From NCBI GenBank assembly GCA_002431905.1, contig DJER01000017.1, positions 1 through 17,987 on the forward strand: a DNA stretch of 17,987 nucleotides, given 5' to 3'. Positions 1 through 7,547 of the stretch are shown here, one piece after another. The notes under the pieces are model-generated. The model worked only from the letters and a program-made list of their open reading frames with translations, was not told the origin of the DNA and ran no database searches. The position numbers and the translations under genes are program-made. The DNA is from Christensenella sp. UBA5893. GTDB lineage: Bacteria > Bacillota > Clostridia > Christensenellales > UBA1242. Numbering within the stretch: the first letter of the stretch is position 1; each line of letters starts with the position of its first letter.

Positions 1-42
1 TTAGTATGGATAAAACCCACACTATTATTCAATTTTAGTATA

Positions 43-52
43 CCCCCCCCCC
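43..52. repeat. C10 homopolymer tract inside a small inverted repeat
   Basis: Ten consecutive C residues stand in a very AT-rich intergenic stretch. They are flanked so that ATACCC on the left can pair with GGGTAT just to the right (GGGTAT at 55-60). No gene is visible on either side within 1-108. Such tracts are prone to slippage; whether this one affects a gene lying left of the window cannot be seen. Confidence 0.8.
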
Positions 53-108
53 TAGGGTATTTGTCAAACGAATAACAAAATTTATTGAAAGAATTTATTT
101 TTTTGCGG

Positions 109-332
109 TTGAGATTTCTCCAATGCCTCACTACAAAGCGTGTGTCGAAATGACAAATTGTATTAGATTTTTTAAAACCCGTCAAGGATGTCGAGGTCGA
201 AATGACATAAATATTATTATAATAGTCATTTCGAGTGTGGCATCTTCGAACCCACAGACGAGAAATCTCAACTACTTAAAAAGGAAGAGATTTCTCCAAG
301 GTCACACGCTGTGGTCGACAGTCGAAATGACA
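109..332. repeat. Dispersed MITE-like inverted-repeat cluster, locus 1
   Basis: The unit is about 46 bp and runs from GAGATTTCTCC to GTCGAAATGACA. Forward copies lie at 111-155 and 287-332. An inverted copy (GTCATTTCGA to GAGAAATCTC) lies at 225-269, and a half copy keeping only GTCGAAATGACA at 196-207. The inverted copy at 225-269 and the forward copy at 287-332 face each other, so the pair can fold into one hairpin of about 107 bp. The same unit recurs at 10446-10553 and 13966-14135. No transposase or coding sequence is present; the small reading frame across this cluster is only the repeat itself. The function is unknown; a non-autonomous mobile or REP-like element is the likely class. Confidence 0.85.
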
Positions 333-466
333 TAGAGTATTAAAAATGCAAAATTAACCACAAGTGCAAGGCTCGACAAAATCGCCACCGCAGGAGTTTG
401 TAAATCAAAAATTAAAAAATAGCCCGAAATTCAAGGCTCGCTTAATATTATTCGGTTTGCTTAACT
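333..466. other. Non-coding spacer, degenerate relative of the adjacent hairpin element
   Basis: No coding sequence is visible. The stretch contains AAAAATGCAAAATTA (342-356), which reappears as the outer arm of the hairpin at 467-598. It also contains GCAGGAGTTTG, which reappears near that hairpin's tip, and two copies of CAAGGCTCG. This looks like a decayed earlier copy of the same element, but the similarity is patchy and judged by eye. Confidence 0.4.
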
Positions 467-598
467 AAAAAAAATGCAAAATTAGGAGACATATTCGAGA
501 CTCGCATAATAAATGCCGGCAGGAGTTTGCTTACGCAAATGACTGTCGGCATTTGATTATGCAGAAACAAAGAAGATGTCCCTAATTTTGCATTTTTT
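467..598. repeat. Long imperfect hairpin element, also the likely secG terminator
   Basis: The outer arms are AAAAAATGCAAAATTAGG..ACAT (about 469-492) and its complement (576-598), matching except for one extra base. Inside, GCATAAT pairs with ATTATGC, AAATGCCGGCAG pairs with CTGTCGGCATTT with one G-U-type mismatch, and GTTTGC/GCAAAT closes around a TTAC tip. Almost the whole 130 bp therefore folds on itself. The right arm overlaps the secG stop codon. Read on the minus strand, the left arm ends in a run of eight T, so it could terminate the secG transcript. A mobile hairpin element that has been recruited as a terminator is one interpretation. Confidence 0.75.
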
Positions 599-908
599 AG
601 CCTTGGTAAATAATAAGACTAACAAAATATAATACTATACATATTGCCATAATTGATACACAAGCAATAGTTGCACGAGAAAGTTTTACATTTCTCGATT
701 CACCTTTGTTTTGTGCATAATAACTTTCTTGACTTGAACCAGTTAATGCACTTTGACCATCTTCGTTGGCATTTGATTGCAAAAGTGTTGTTATTATCAT
801 AATAACTGCACAAACAGCAATCATACAAACAAGCACTATTCTTATGATTGGGAATGAACTTGTTACCCAATATGGCATTGATGATTCCAATAATAAATTT
901 TGTTTCAT
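597..908 (-). CDS. secG: Protein translocase subunit SecG
   Basis: 103 aa. SecG is the small accessory membrane subunit of the SecYEG channel and assists SecA-driven export. The protein has a short N-terminal tail, a first membrane helix at about residues 22-45 (IRIVLVCMIAVCAVIMIITTLLQ), a polar loop rich in G/S/Q, and a second helix at about 79-100. The LLQS motif at the end of helix 1, followed by a Gly/Ser loop, is the typical SecG pattern, and the length fits the family. The ATG at 908 has AAGGAG a short distance upstream. It lies 9 nt after the 72-aa gene and so is probably co-transcribed with it. The N-terminal extension of about 20 residues before helix 1 is slightly longer than usual. 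Assignment rests on topology and motif only. Confidence 0.85.
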   Translation of the reverse strand: MKQNLLLESSMPYWVTSSFPIIRIVLVCMIAVCAVIMIITTLLQSNANEDGQSALTGSSQESYYAQNKGESRNVKLSRATIACVSIMAICIVLYFVSLIIYQG

Positions 909-917
909 AATTTCTCC

Positions 918-1136
918 TTAAAAACTCCAAATACTGATAAGAACAATTAAACCAACGAGTAATGCGATAAGTAAAATTTGCCCTATCTTTAATTTACCCT
1001 TATCCTTTGCAAAGGTTTTTATAAATTTTATAAATACCATTGCCAAACAAAAACTAAGACCTGCAATAATCACAATTTTTGTTAGTGTGGGTAAATTGAA
1101 AAAAAATGTTTTAATGTCGTTTATAAATTTTTCCAT
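918..1136 (-). CDS. Small two-helix membrane protein, first gene of the secG operon
   Basis: 72 aa, not recognised as a named family. Two hydrophobic segments are clear, at about residues 15-40 (LTKIVIIAGLSFCLAMVFIKFI) and 53-71 (IGQILLIALLVGLIVLISIW). They are joined by a basic linker (KTFAKDKGKLK), which the positive-inside rule would place in the cytoplasm with both ends outside. The ATG at 1136 has GGAG 8 nt upstream. The gene precedes secG by 9 nt under two tandem promoters. Its context and two-helix shape hint at a link to the translocon or membrane insertion, but that is inference; it could equally be an unrelated small membrane protein. Confidence 0.7.
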   Translation of the reverse strand: MEKFINDIKTFFFNLPTLTKIVIIAGLSFCLAMVFIKFIKTFAKDKGKLKIGQILLIALLVGLIVLISIWSF

Positions 1137-1157
1137 TTACATTTCTCCGCTAGGAAT

Positions 1158-1186
1158 AATTTAACACAAAACTAATTTTATGTCAA
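1158..1186 (-). promoter_or_regulatory. Putative proximal promoter (P2) of the secG operon
   Basis: On the minus strand, TTGACA (1181-1186) is followed after 17 nt by TAAATT (1158-1163), just upstream of the ribosome site of the 72-aa gene. The -35 is perfect and the -10 is weaker. The leader would be about 15 nt. Confidence 0.5.
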
Positions 1187-1211
1187 TACAAACGACTATA
1201 CAACATTTTGC

Positions 1212-1240
1212 ATTATAAAGAATTATAATATTTTTGTCAA
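1212..1240 (-). promoter_or_regulatory. Consensus promoter (P1) of the secG operon
   Basis: On the minus strand, TTGACA (1235-1240) and TATAAT (1212-1217) are separated by exactly 17 nt, a perfect sigma-A-type match. It begins directly after the terminator of the 1298-1666 gene, so the operon is insulated from that gene. Confidence 0.8.
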
Positions 1241-1251
1241 ACAATTTGACA

Positions 1252-1294
1252 ATTAAAAGCAAAAAGGAGTTGCTTTTTGTTTGCAACCCCTTTT
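1252..1294 (-). terminator. Intrinsic terminator of the 122-aa gene
   Basis: On the minus strand, AAAAGGGGTTGC pairs with GCAACTCCTTTT (one G-U pair) around a 9-nt loop, followed by a T-rich tail. The same pair would be an A-C mismatch on the plus strand, so the direction is minus. It starts 3-4 nt after the stop codon at 1298. Confidence 0.85.
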
Positions 1295-1297
1295 GTT

Positions 1298-1666
1298 TTA
1301 AAGTGTTATATCCAAGTCGTCTTTTTCTGTGTTATAAACTTTGTTATATGCATCAATAAAACTTCTTCCAAACACCTTGTAAAAAGAATGTTGTAAGGCT
1401 TTTGTCCATTTTTCATCAAGGACTTTTTTGTCCGATTTTTCTTCATACACTTCAAATTCAAACACATCATAAACAACTTTTTTGTTTGCTTTTGTTCCTG
1501 AAAGTTCTATGTATTTTTTATGATTTTTATCATATTTTACAATGATTGATTTTATTTTTAGGTTTTTGCCACCTATGCAATATTCTATGTAATTATCATT
1601 TGTAAATACATCGATAATTTCTGAAACGTTCAAATTTAAGTCGTTATACTCTTTTTCTGAAAACAT
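1298..1666 (-). CDS. Hypothetical cytoplasmic protein, 122 aa
   Basis: No family is recognised. The protein is soluble, with no signal peptide or membrane segment. The first half is beta-rich and lysine-heavy (IEYCIGGKNLKIKSIIVKYDKNHKKYIELSGTK), followed by an acidic/basic linker and a C-terminal part that reads as amphipathic helix (EKWTKALQHSFYKVFGRSFIDAYNKVYN). The ATG at 1666 has a GGGG-type ribosome site 6 nt upstream, an upstream consensus promoter and a clean terminator, so it is a single-gene transcription unit. This regular gene architecture is the main reason to call it real. Confidence 0.75.
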   Translation of the reverse strand: MFSEKEYNDLNLNVSEIIDVFTNDNYIEYCIGGKNLKIKSIIVKYDKNHKKYIELSGTKANKKVVYDVFEFEVYEEKSDKKVLDEKWTKALQHSFYKVFGRSFIDAYNKVYNTEKDDLDITL

Positions 1667-1696
1667 TTTTTGCCCCTTTTGAATTCTTACTTTTAT

Positions 1697-1725
1697 ATTA
1701 TATTACTAATTTTTGTTTATTTCAA
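1697..1725 (-). promoter_or_regulatory. Promoter of the 122-aa gene
   Basis: On the minus strand, TTGAAA (1720-1725), a 17-nt spacer and TATAAT (1697-1702) lie 31 nt upstream of the ATG at 1666. This is an almost perfect sigma-A promoter. No strong terminator was found between the stop of the 1927-aa gene (1762) and this promoter, so some read-through from upstream is possible. Confidence 0.75.
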
Positions 1726-1761
1726 TAGGCAAATATGAAAATATTGTCAATTTTTGACTTA

Positions 1762-4700
1762 TTATGCATGAACCCAAATTGGCTTTAGAGTTATGTTTGA
1801 TGTAATTTTTAATGAAGATGCACCAGAAAATTTGTCATCATACAAGTTTTGTACACTATCGCCCCAAGCAACTGTTTTGAAGTTATATTCAATGCCATAT
1901 TTATATTTGCAAATTGCAACATAATTGCCGAATACCAAATCAGTATTTCTTTCTATTTTAACTTGGTTTGTGTCATTTGTGTTGGAAACATTTGACCTAC
2001 TCACAAATTTTGCGGGTAGAATTTTTGTAGGCTTCCACCAGCTTGGATTAACCCAAGCATTAACATCAAAGGTTACAATACAATATTCTTTAACATCCCA
2101 AACTGCAATATACTTGCTATCGTTTGCAATTGTTAAAGTGCTATCAGTTGTGATTATTTCATCGCTACCTTCAAGTTTGTATCCAACAAATTTATATTCA
2201 ATTGTATACGAACCTTTGTTTTCTTCATAATTTGCATATTGTGGAAGCAAAAGATTTGAACTCTCATACAATGTTTGCTTGTCAAAATATGGGTTTCCAT
2301 TTGGCGTTGTATAATTTGAAGCAACTGTTACATAGTATGCATTTCGAATGTACCAAATTGAGTCTTTGCTAACGACAAAAGACTTAATTAAGTTGTCTTT
2401 ACCAAAGTTTGAAGACGAATAAACTAGGGTTGAGTATTCGTAAATATCTAGTGATTTTATATCAAATACATCATCTGCTTTAACTTTTCCAGAATATACA
2501 ATTTGGCGGTTGTGATATATTGTCAATGAATAAGTTTTGGTTATAACTTCTTCCCACTTTGCGTAAAGTGTAATCTCGTCATCTTGGAAAGTTGTTTTTG
2601 TGTAATCTTTTCCGTCAAAAGTTTGCCAGCCCAAAAATACTTTAAGTTTTGATGTGTTTTCATCAATTTGTTCTTCAAGGTTCGATAATTTTGGAAGTGA
2701 CAAATTATCACCAACAAAACCTGTTATTGAATCAATTTCAACTCTTTCATCATTTGTAACAAAATGAATTTTTGTATATTTCTTTTGTTCTTTTATTCCC
2801 CACTTTGCATAAAGTGTGATATTTGAATTTGGGAATGTATCTTGAATAAATTTGTTAGTATAATTTATGTCAAGATACCAACCATCAAATGTGTATGTTA
2901 TTTTTGTAACCTTGTCATCAACAATTCTATCTTGCATACTTGGGAAATTGATTTTTGAAGCAATTACGCCTGTTTGTGCAAGTATTGTTTCGCCATTGTC
3001 TACAAAGTAAACACTTCTTTCATCTTTGTTTGATTGTTTCCAGCTGCCAGTACCTTCTTTTTGATACTCACCGTTTAGCCCAAAGCCATAAACATTATCA
3101 TAGGTGTCAATAAATTTTGTTGCCTTTGAAATGTCCACACTTTGTCCAATGTCAACCAAGAATAATGATTTGTTGTCACTTTGATTACTTGAACTATCTG
3201 TCTTTAATGAAATCATACCATCAAGAACTTGCAAGTCCATATCAAGACGTTTGAAATAATCTTTTCCATCATCAGTCATTTGATTTGATGTTTCAATTAT
3301 TATTGAAAGTGTACCAATATCTGGATTGTGTGCAAGTTCTGCAAGATTTACAACAACTTTGTGCTTGTTATTATTATGTGTGTATTCTTTTACAATATTG
3401 CCATAATCTGTTTTTCCTTCGTATGCTTGGCTCTTGTCTATTGCTTCATTGATTTTGTTTTGAATTGAGTCAGTAAATCCAAGCAAATATTGCATATAGT
3501 ATTTGATGTTTTCAAATAGATAACTTGGTTCTATCTTTGTCATTCTTGAAAATTCTTTGCACGCACCAGACTTGTCATCAATTGTTGACAAATATATGTT
3601 ACCTTCGTGGAAATATATTGTTATAACTCTCTTTCTTGAAAGAAGTGCCACGCCGTTTGAATTTGCATTATTAACACCAGTTATTATTGGATAGTTATTG
3701 ATTTCAATAAATCCGTCCCATCCAATTGTTTCCTTTTCTGTAACTTCACCTGTTTCGTTATCAAATTCTTTTGTTTTTGTTATAATCTTTTTTATTCTTG
3801 CATCAACGCCAACTGTTGCTGCATCAAACTTTATACCAATATCAATATTAAGTTTTATTCCACCAACAATGTGGAAATCGTTTAGGTTTGAAGTATTGAC
3901 AAACGCTCTAATCAAATCTTTTGAGTCAGACAAGTCAATATATTTTTCGATGTTTTCAACTTGTTTTACACCATTATATTCATTAAATACAATGTTTGCA
4001 AAAAGTACTTCATTTGTTTCCACATTTGTTATTAAATTGTTTATTTCTATATTTGTAAGTTTATTATTGTTATAGCAAATTCTTATTGTAATATCTTTAC
4101 CATTTGCATACTCGCCAAGTTTTTCGCCCTTGAGTACAATTGTTAAATCTGTGTCGGTATAATTTATTTTTTCAACATATTCAAGCAATGCAAGTGGGTT
4201 TGACATATCAATCTCTGGCAATATCTCCGACAAGTTACCCGTGTCGATATCTTCTTTTGTCAAAAAGTCATTAAGCAGTGGAATAGATGAAACATCAATA
4301 TTGAATGCACTGCAAAGAATGCTCAAAATTTCTTGAATTGCATCTTCCCTAACTTTTATTTTTAGGCCAGTTTCGCCACCATAGCCAAAATACAAAGCCT
4401 TGTTTTGATAGTGTGCCGTAATTTGTTCGCCAAGTCCCGAAACATTAACATATGCATTAAGTAAACTTGTTAAATCCAAATTTACATCGCAATTGATGTT
4501 TTTGATTTGTTTTGAACCTTTATACTTGTTTACACTGACGTTCAAATTGAATTGTTTTTGCATAATTTGGTTATACACATTTTCAATTAGTGTTGTGTAA
4601 CTTGTGTATGGTTTGTATTCTTGTTTATTTAGATTACTTAAATCAAATTTCTCAAAATCTGTACATTCAAGAATTGCACCATTTTCATTTTGAGCAAATT

Positions 4701-7545
4701 CAACTTGTCTTATAAAATCATCAAAAACAACATTGATTTTGAAATTGTCCTTAAACTCAACATATGTCTTGCCGTCTATTGTTTTTACACTCTTGACAAA
4801 ATCAAAGTGCATATCTTTTATTTTGTCATACAGGTTTTCGTTTGTGTCAATATTTATGTTTGTGTTAAATGTGTTGTTTATCCATTTTACTATGTCTTGA
4901 ATTTCATTTGTATTTATATGTAATTTAACACCAATCACATCAAGATAAATATCATTATTTTCAAGATAGATATTTATATTGAGTCCTTTAAAGTTTGTGT
5001 TAATAAAACCAATAAGAGAATTATCAACAAACCCAATCTTGTAATTTACATTAAGTGTGTTAAGTTCGCCAAACAACTTTATGTGTGCAGTTGCATTTCC
5101 ACTTATACACAAATTCTTTAGTGTGTTATAGAGTGCTTTTGACAAATATTTAAACTCATAAAGATCAATGTATTCGCTTTCGTCCACAACAACATCAAAG
5201 TCTTGTGATGGTTTTACATTTGCAGTCATATCGTTGAATACAATATTTGCACCAAGCAAATCATTGTCCAGTGTTATATAAATATCGTTGTAAAGAACTT
5301 TTGCAATATTGTCTTTAAACTCAACTGTAAGTTCGCTTAAAATATCTTTTATACTTATGTTTGGTATTTCAACCTTGCCAATCAATTTTTCTATATCATC
5401 TTTGGCAAAAGTCATAATATAATCATACATTTCTTTTGCTTTATCAAAACTACATTTAAGTTTAAACCCATCAAAGTTGATAAATAAAGCGTTATTTTTA
5501 ATTAAAATATCAAGAGGTTTTTCCAAAATAAATGTTTCAAATTTTCCTTCAAGATTATTATTTATGTATTTTATTTGACCATTTATTTCATAATTTTTAT
5601 AATTTACATTTATTTTTAAAATAGGTTGAATTGAATTTATTTTATTAACTAATTTTTGTATATAATCAGCAATTTCTGTAATATTTTGATATTTTCCGTT
5701 TGGAATATAATTTATTTCTTCAAAGTCAGCAACATTTACTTTTATTGCAATATCTTTTACATTTGCTTTTATTCCGTCAATGCTATCGTTTGTTCTTGAA
5801 AAATCAATTGATATATTATTACTATTAGTAAAGTCTAATAAATTACTATATATATCTATAATTTTGTTATAGTCAAAATCTTTGATATCAACATCTTTTG
5901 GAGCAAATTGTTTTACAAAATTTGTTATTTCTTCAAGAGTGCCTTTTGTTTTTAAAATATTGCCAAATTCAACATAAACTTCATTATTTATATAATTTAT
6001 TTCAAAATTAGTGTCATATATATTTGACTTTATTTGTAATTTTATATCATTTTTTAAATCAATATTTATTTTTGCATTTATTTGTTCATTTTTGTAATTT
6101 GCAGTTATTTCAAAAGCAATATTTTTATCATACAAAATTCCGTCAATTATTTTGCTTACTAATTTTTCATCTTTAATATTTTTGTATTCAGTTTCGTTGA
6201 TTTCTTCAACTGCAATTTCTTTGTTAAGTGTTAGTGCAAAGGTAATATCATCCTTATAATTTGCCTTTATGTTATCAATTTCGCCATCAACCAAATTGAG
6301 TGAGAATGAATAATCTTGTTTTTTATATGACATTCCATTTTCATTAACTTTTACATCATTGATATTTGAAAGAATACTTAAAACAGTTTTTAAATCAACA
6401 TTTTTTGCAAGTTTGTTTATATCTATTTCTGGAATTTCTATGTTAAATTTGTTCAAATAGAATTTTATAGATTCAGTTAATTTGTTTATATCAAAATCTT
6501 TTGTGTTGTAGTAATACTTATAATCTTTGAAAGAAACAAATACCTTGCTATTACTATAATAAATTTTTACAAAGTCATCCCCAAGTTTTGTCTTTGCATA
6601 AAGTTTGATATCTTTTGTGTCTGCAAAATCAACACTATATTCAATATTAAACTTGTTACCATATAGGTTAAGTGCAAGTTCGCCACTAACCTTGCCATTT
6701 TGAGCAATCTTGTCAACACCTTCCAATATGCTTGTAAGAGTGCTTACATCGGCCAATTCGTCTTTGTCTTGCGGTTCACTTAATTCCTGTTTTTCTGCCT
6801 TAAAGTTTGTGTCAAGATTTGCAACAATTTGTGTTCCGTTAAGATTTATGTCTTTTGTGTATATTGATTGTGGTAAATATTCTTTGTCGGTCACAATAAC
6901 CAAAGTTCCATAACCAAACAAATTAAGAGAAAGTTCTTTGCCTTGTTCGGTGTCTTGTTCTGTCATTTCATTTGCCAAACTTGTAAGCATTGATGGATCA
7001 AATGACATATTTGACATATCTGGCAAAGTTACCTTTACCCCAAGTTTTTCTAGCATTGTAAAGTTTAATATTTTTGTTATATCTTGCATAACATTATTTG
7101 TTGAAAGCTTAAATTTCATTCCTGCAAGATTTGCATATATGCAATTATTTATGTAACTAATATCAAAAGAAATATCTTCTTCAAAATATTTAACAAGTCC
7201 ACAAACTGAAAGTTTTGCCTTGTCAAAAGCAAAGTCACTCCCCGCCTTGCTGTCCATTAGGTCAACATAAACATCGGCATTTATGTCAATTGGTTTTTCT
7301 ATTGCTTGTGGCGACACCTTTAATGACAACCCTACTTTTGCATTGTCGGTTTTCATAATGCTGTCTATCATTTTTGTCAAAGAGTTGTCTTGCTCTATGT
7401 CATCTTCGGAATGAATTGGCTCATCCACAGGCTTACGATTTATGAAAAATAAGGCAACCTTTGAACCTGCGACCAATGTTAAGGTCAGCGCAAACGCACC
7501 AAAATAAAACATAAATGTTTTTAAATATTTTTTTACCCTTTTCAT
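1762..7545 (-). CDS. Giant modular membrane-anchored envelope protein with C-terminal InlB-type repeats
   Basis: 1927 aa. A basic N-terminus (MKRVKKYLK) precedes one hydrophobic helix (residues about 10-33), acting as signal anchor or signal peptide; the rest should lie outside the membrane. From about 68 to 1450 there are roughly seven related modules of 165-225 residues, starting near 68, 282, 474, 641, 814, 997 and 1222. Each has amphipathic beta-strands, a Y-x-N-N-x-(I/V)-Y core strand, a K-rich strand, a helix, a short I/V-P-x-I segment, more strands, and a linker with E-E/Y followed by a helix. About 1500-1927 carries InlB/Listeria-Bacteroides-type repeats with F-x-G-W-Y...TLYAKW and FLGW...TLYAKW. 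There is no LPXTG sorting signal. It starts 2 nt after the 308-aa gene and ends in tandem TAA codons. The function is unknown. The modules suggest a long curved beta scaffold, perhaps lipid- or ligand-binding like LolA-fold proteins, but this is speculation from pattern alone. Confidence 0.85.
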   Translation of the reverse strand: MKRVKKYLKTFMFYFGAFALTLTLVAGSKVALFFINRKPVDEPIHSEDDIEQDNSLTKMIDSIMKTDNAKVGLSLKVSPQAIEKPIDINADVYVDLMDSKAGSDFAFDKAKLSVCGLVKYFEEDISFDISYINNCIYANLAGMKFKLSTNNVMQDITKILNFTMLEKLGVKVTLPDMSNMSFDPSMLTSLANEMTEQDTEQGKELSLNLFGYGTLVIVTDKEYLPQSIYTKDINLNGTQIVANLDTNFKAEKQELSEPQDKDELADVSTLTSILEGVDKIAQNGKVSGELALNLYGNKFNIEYSVDFADTKDIKLYAKTKLGDDFVKIYYSNSKVFVSFKDYKYYYNTKDFDINKLTESIKFYLNKFNIEIPEIDINKLAKNVDLKTVLSILSNINDVKVNENGMSYKKQDYSFSLNLVDGEIDNIKANYKDDITFALTLNKEIAVEEINETEYKNIKDEKLVSKIIDGILYDKNIAFEITANYKNEQINAKINIDLKNDIKLQIKSNIYDTNFEINYINNEVYVEFGNILKTKGTLEEITNFVKQFAPKDVDIKDFDYNKIIDIYSNLLDFTNSNNISIDFSRTNDSIDGIKANVKDIAIKVNVADFEEINYIPNGKYQNITEIADYIQKLVNKINSIQPILKINVNYKNYEINGQIKYINNNLEGKFETFILEKPLDILIKNNALFINFDGFKLKCSFDKAKEMYDYIMTFAKDDIEKLIGKVEIPNISIKDILSELTVEFKDNIAKVLYNDIYITLDNDLLGANIVFNDMTANVKPSQDFDVVVDESEYIDLYEFKYLSKALYNTLKNLCISGNATAHIKLFGELNTLNVNYKIGFVDNSLIGFINTNFKGLNINIYLENNDIYLDVIGVKLHINTNEIQDIVKWINNTFNTNINIDTNENLYDKIKDMHFDFVKSVKTIDGKTYVEFKDNFKINVVFDDFIRQVEFAQNENGAILECTDFEKFDLSNLNKQEYKPYTSYTTLIENVYNQIMQKQFNLNVSVNKYKGSKQIKNINCDVNLDLTSLLNAYVNVSGLGEQITAHYQNKALYFGYGGETGLKIKVREDAIQEILSILCSAFNIDVSSIPLLNDFLTKEDIDTGNLSEILPEIDMSNPLALLEYVEKINYTDTDLTIVLKGEKLGEYANGKDITIRICYNNNKLTNIEINNLITNVETNEVLFANIVFNEYNGVKQVENIEKYIDLSDSKDLIRAFVNTSNLNDFHIVGGIKLNIDIGIKFDAATVGVDARIKKIITKTKEFDNETGEVTEKETIGWDGFIEINNYPIITGVNNANSNGVALLSRKRVITIYFHEGNIYLSTIDDKSGACKEFSRMTKIEPSYLFENIKYYMQYLLGFTDSIQNKINEAIDKSQAYEGKTDYGNIVKEYTHNNNKHKVVVNLAELAHNPDIGTLSIIIETSNQMTDDGKDYFKRLDMDLQVLDGMISLKTDSSSNQSDNKSLFLVDIGQSVDISKATKFIDTYDNVYGFGLNGEYQKEGTGSWKQSNKDERSVYFVDNGETILAQTGVIASKINFPSMQDRIVDDKVTKITYTFDGWYLDINYTNKFIQDTFPNSNITLYAKWGIKEQKKYTKIHFVTNDERVEIDSITGFVGDNLSLPKLSNLEEQIDENTSKLKVFLGWQTFDGKDYTKTTFQDDEITLYAKWEEVITKTYSLTIYHNRQIVYSGKVKADDVFDIKSLDIYEYSTLVYSSSNFGKDNLIKSFVVSKDSIWYIRNAYYVTVASNYTTPNGNPYFDKQTLYESSNLLLPQYANYEENKGSYTIEYKFVGYKLEGSDEIITTDSTLTIANDSKYIAVWDVKEYCIVTFDVNAWVNPSWWKPTKILPAKFVSRSNVSNTNDTNQVKIERNTDLVFGNYVAICKYKYGIEYNFKTVAWGDSVQNLYDDKFSGASSLKITSNITLKPIWVHA

Positions 7546-7547
7546 AC

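Noticed and set aside
123..335. Plus-strand 70-aa reading frame
   Set aside because: It consists of the dispersed inverted-repeat units, has no ribosome site, and gives no plausible protein.
700..930. Minus-strand 76-aa frame overlapping secG
   Set aside because: It is out of frame with SecG, starts inside the preceding intergenic/gene end, and has no family features.
3698..4075. Plus-strand 125-aa reading frame opposite the giant envelope gene
   Set aside because: It is antisense to a continuous 1927-codon gene, its Ser/Phe/Ile-rich product is typical of an antisense shadow, and it lacks a ribosome site.
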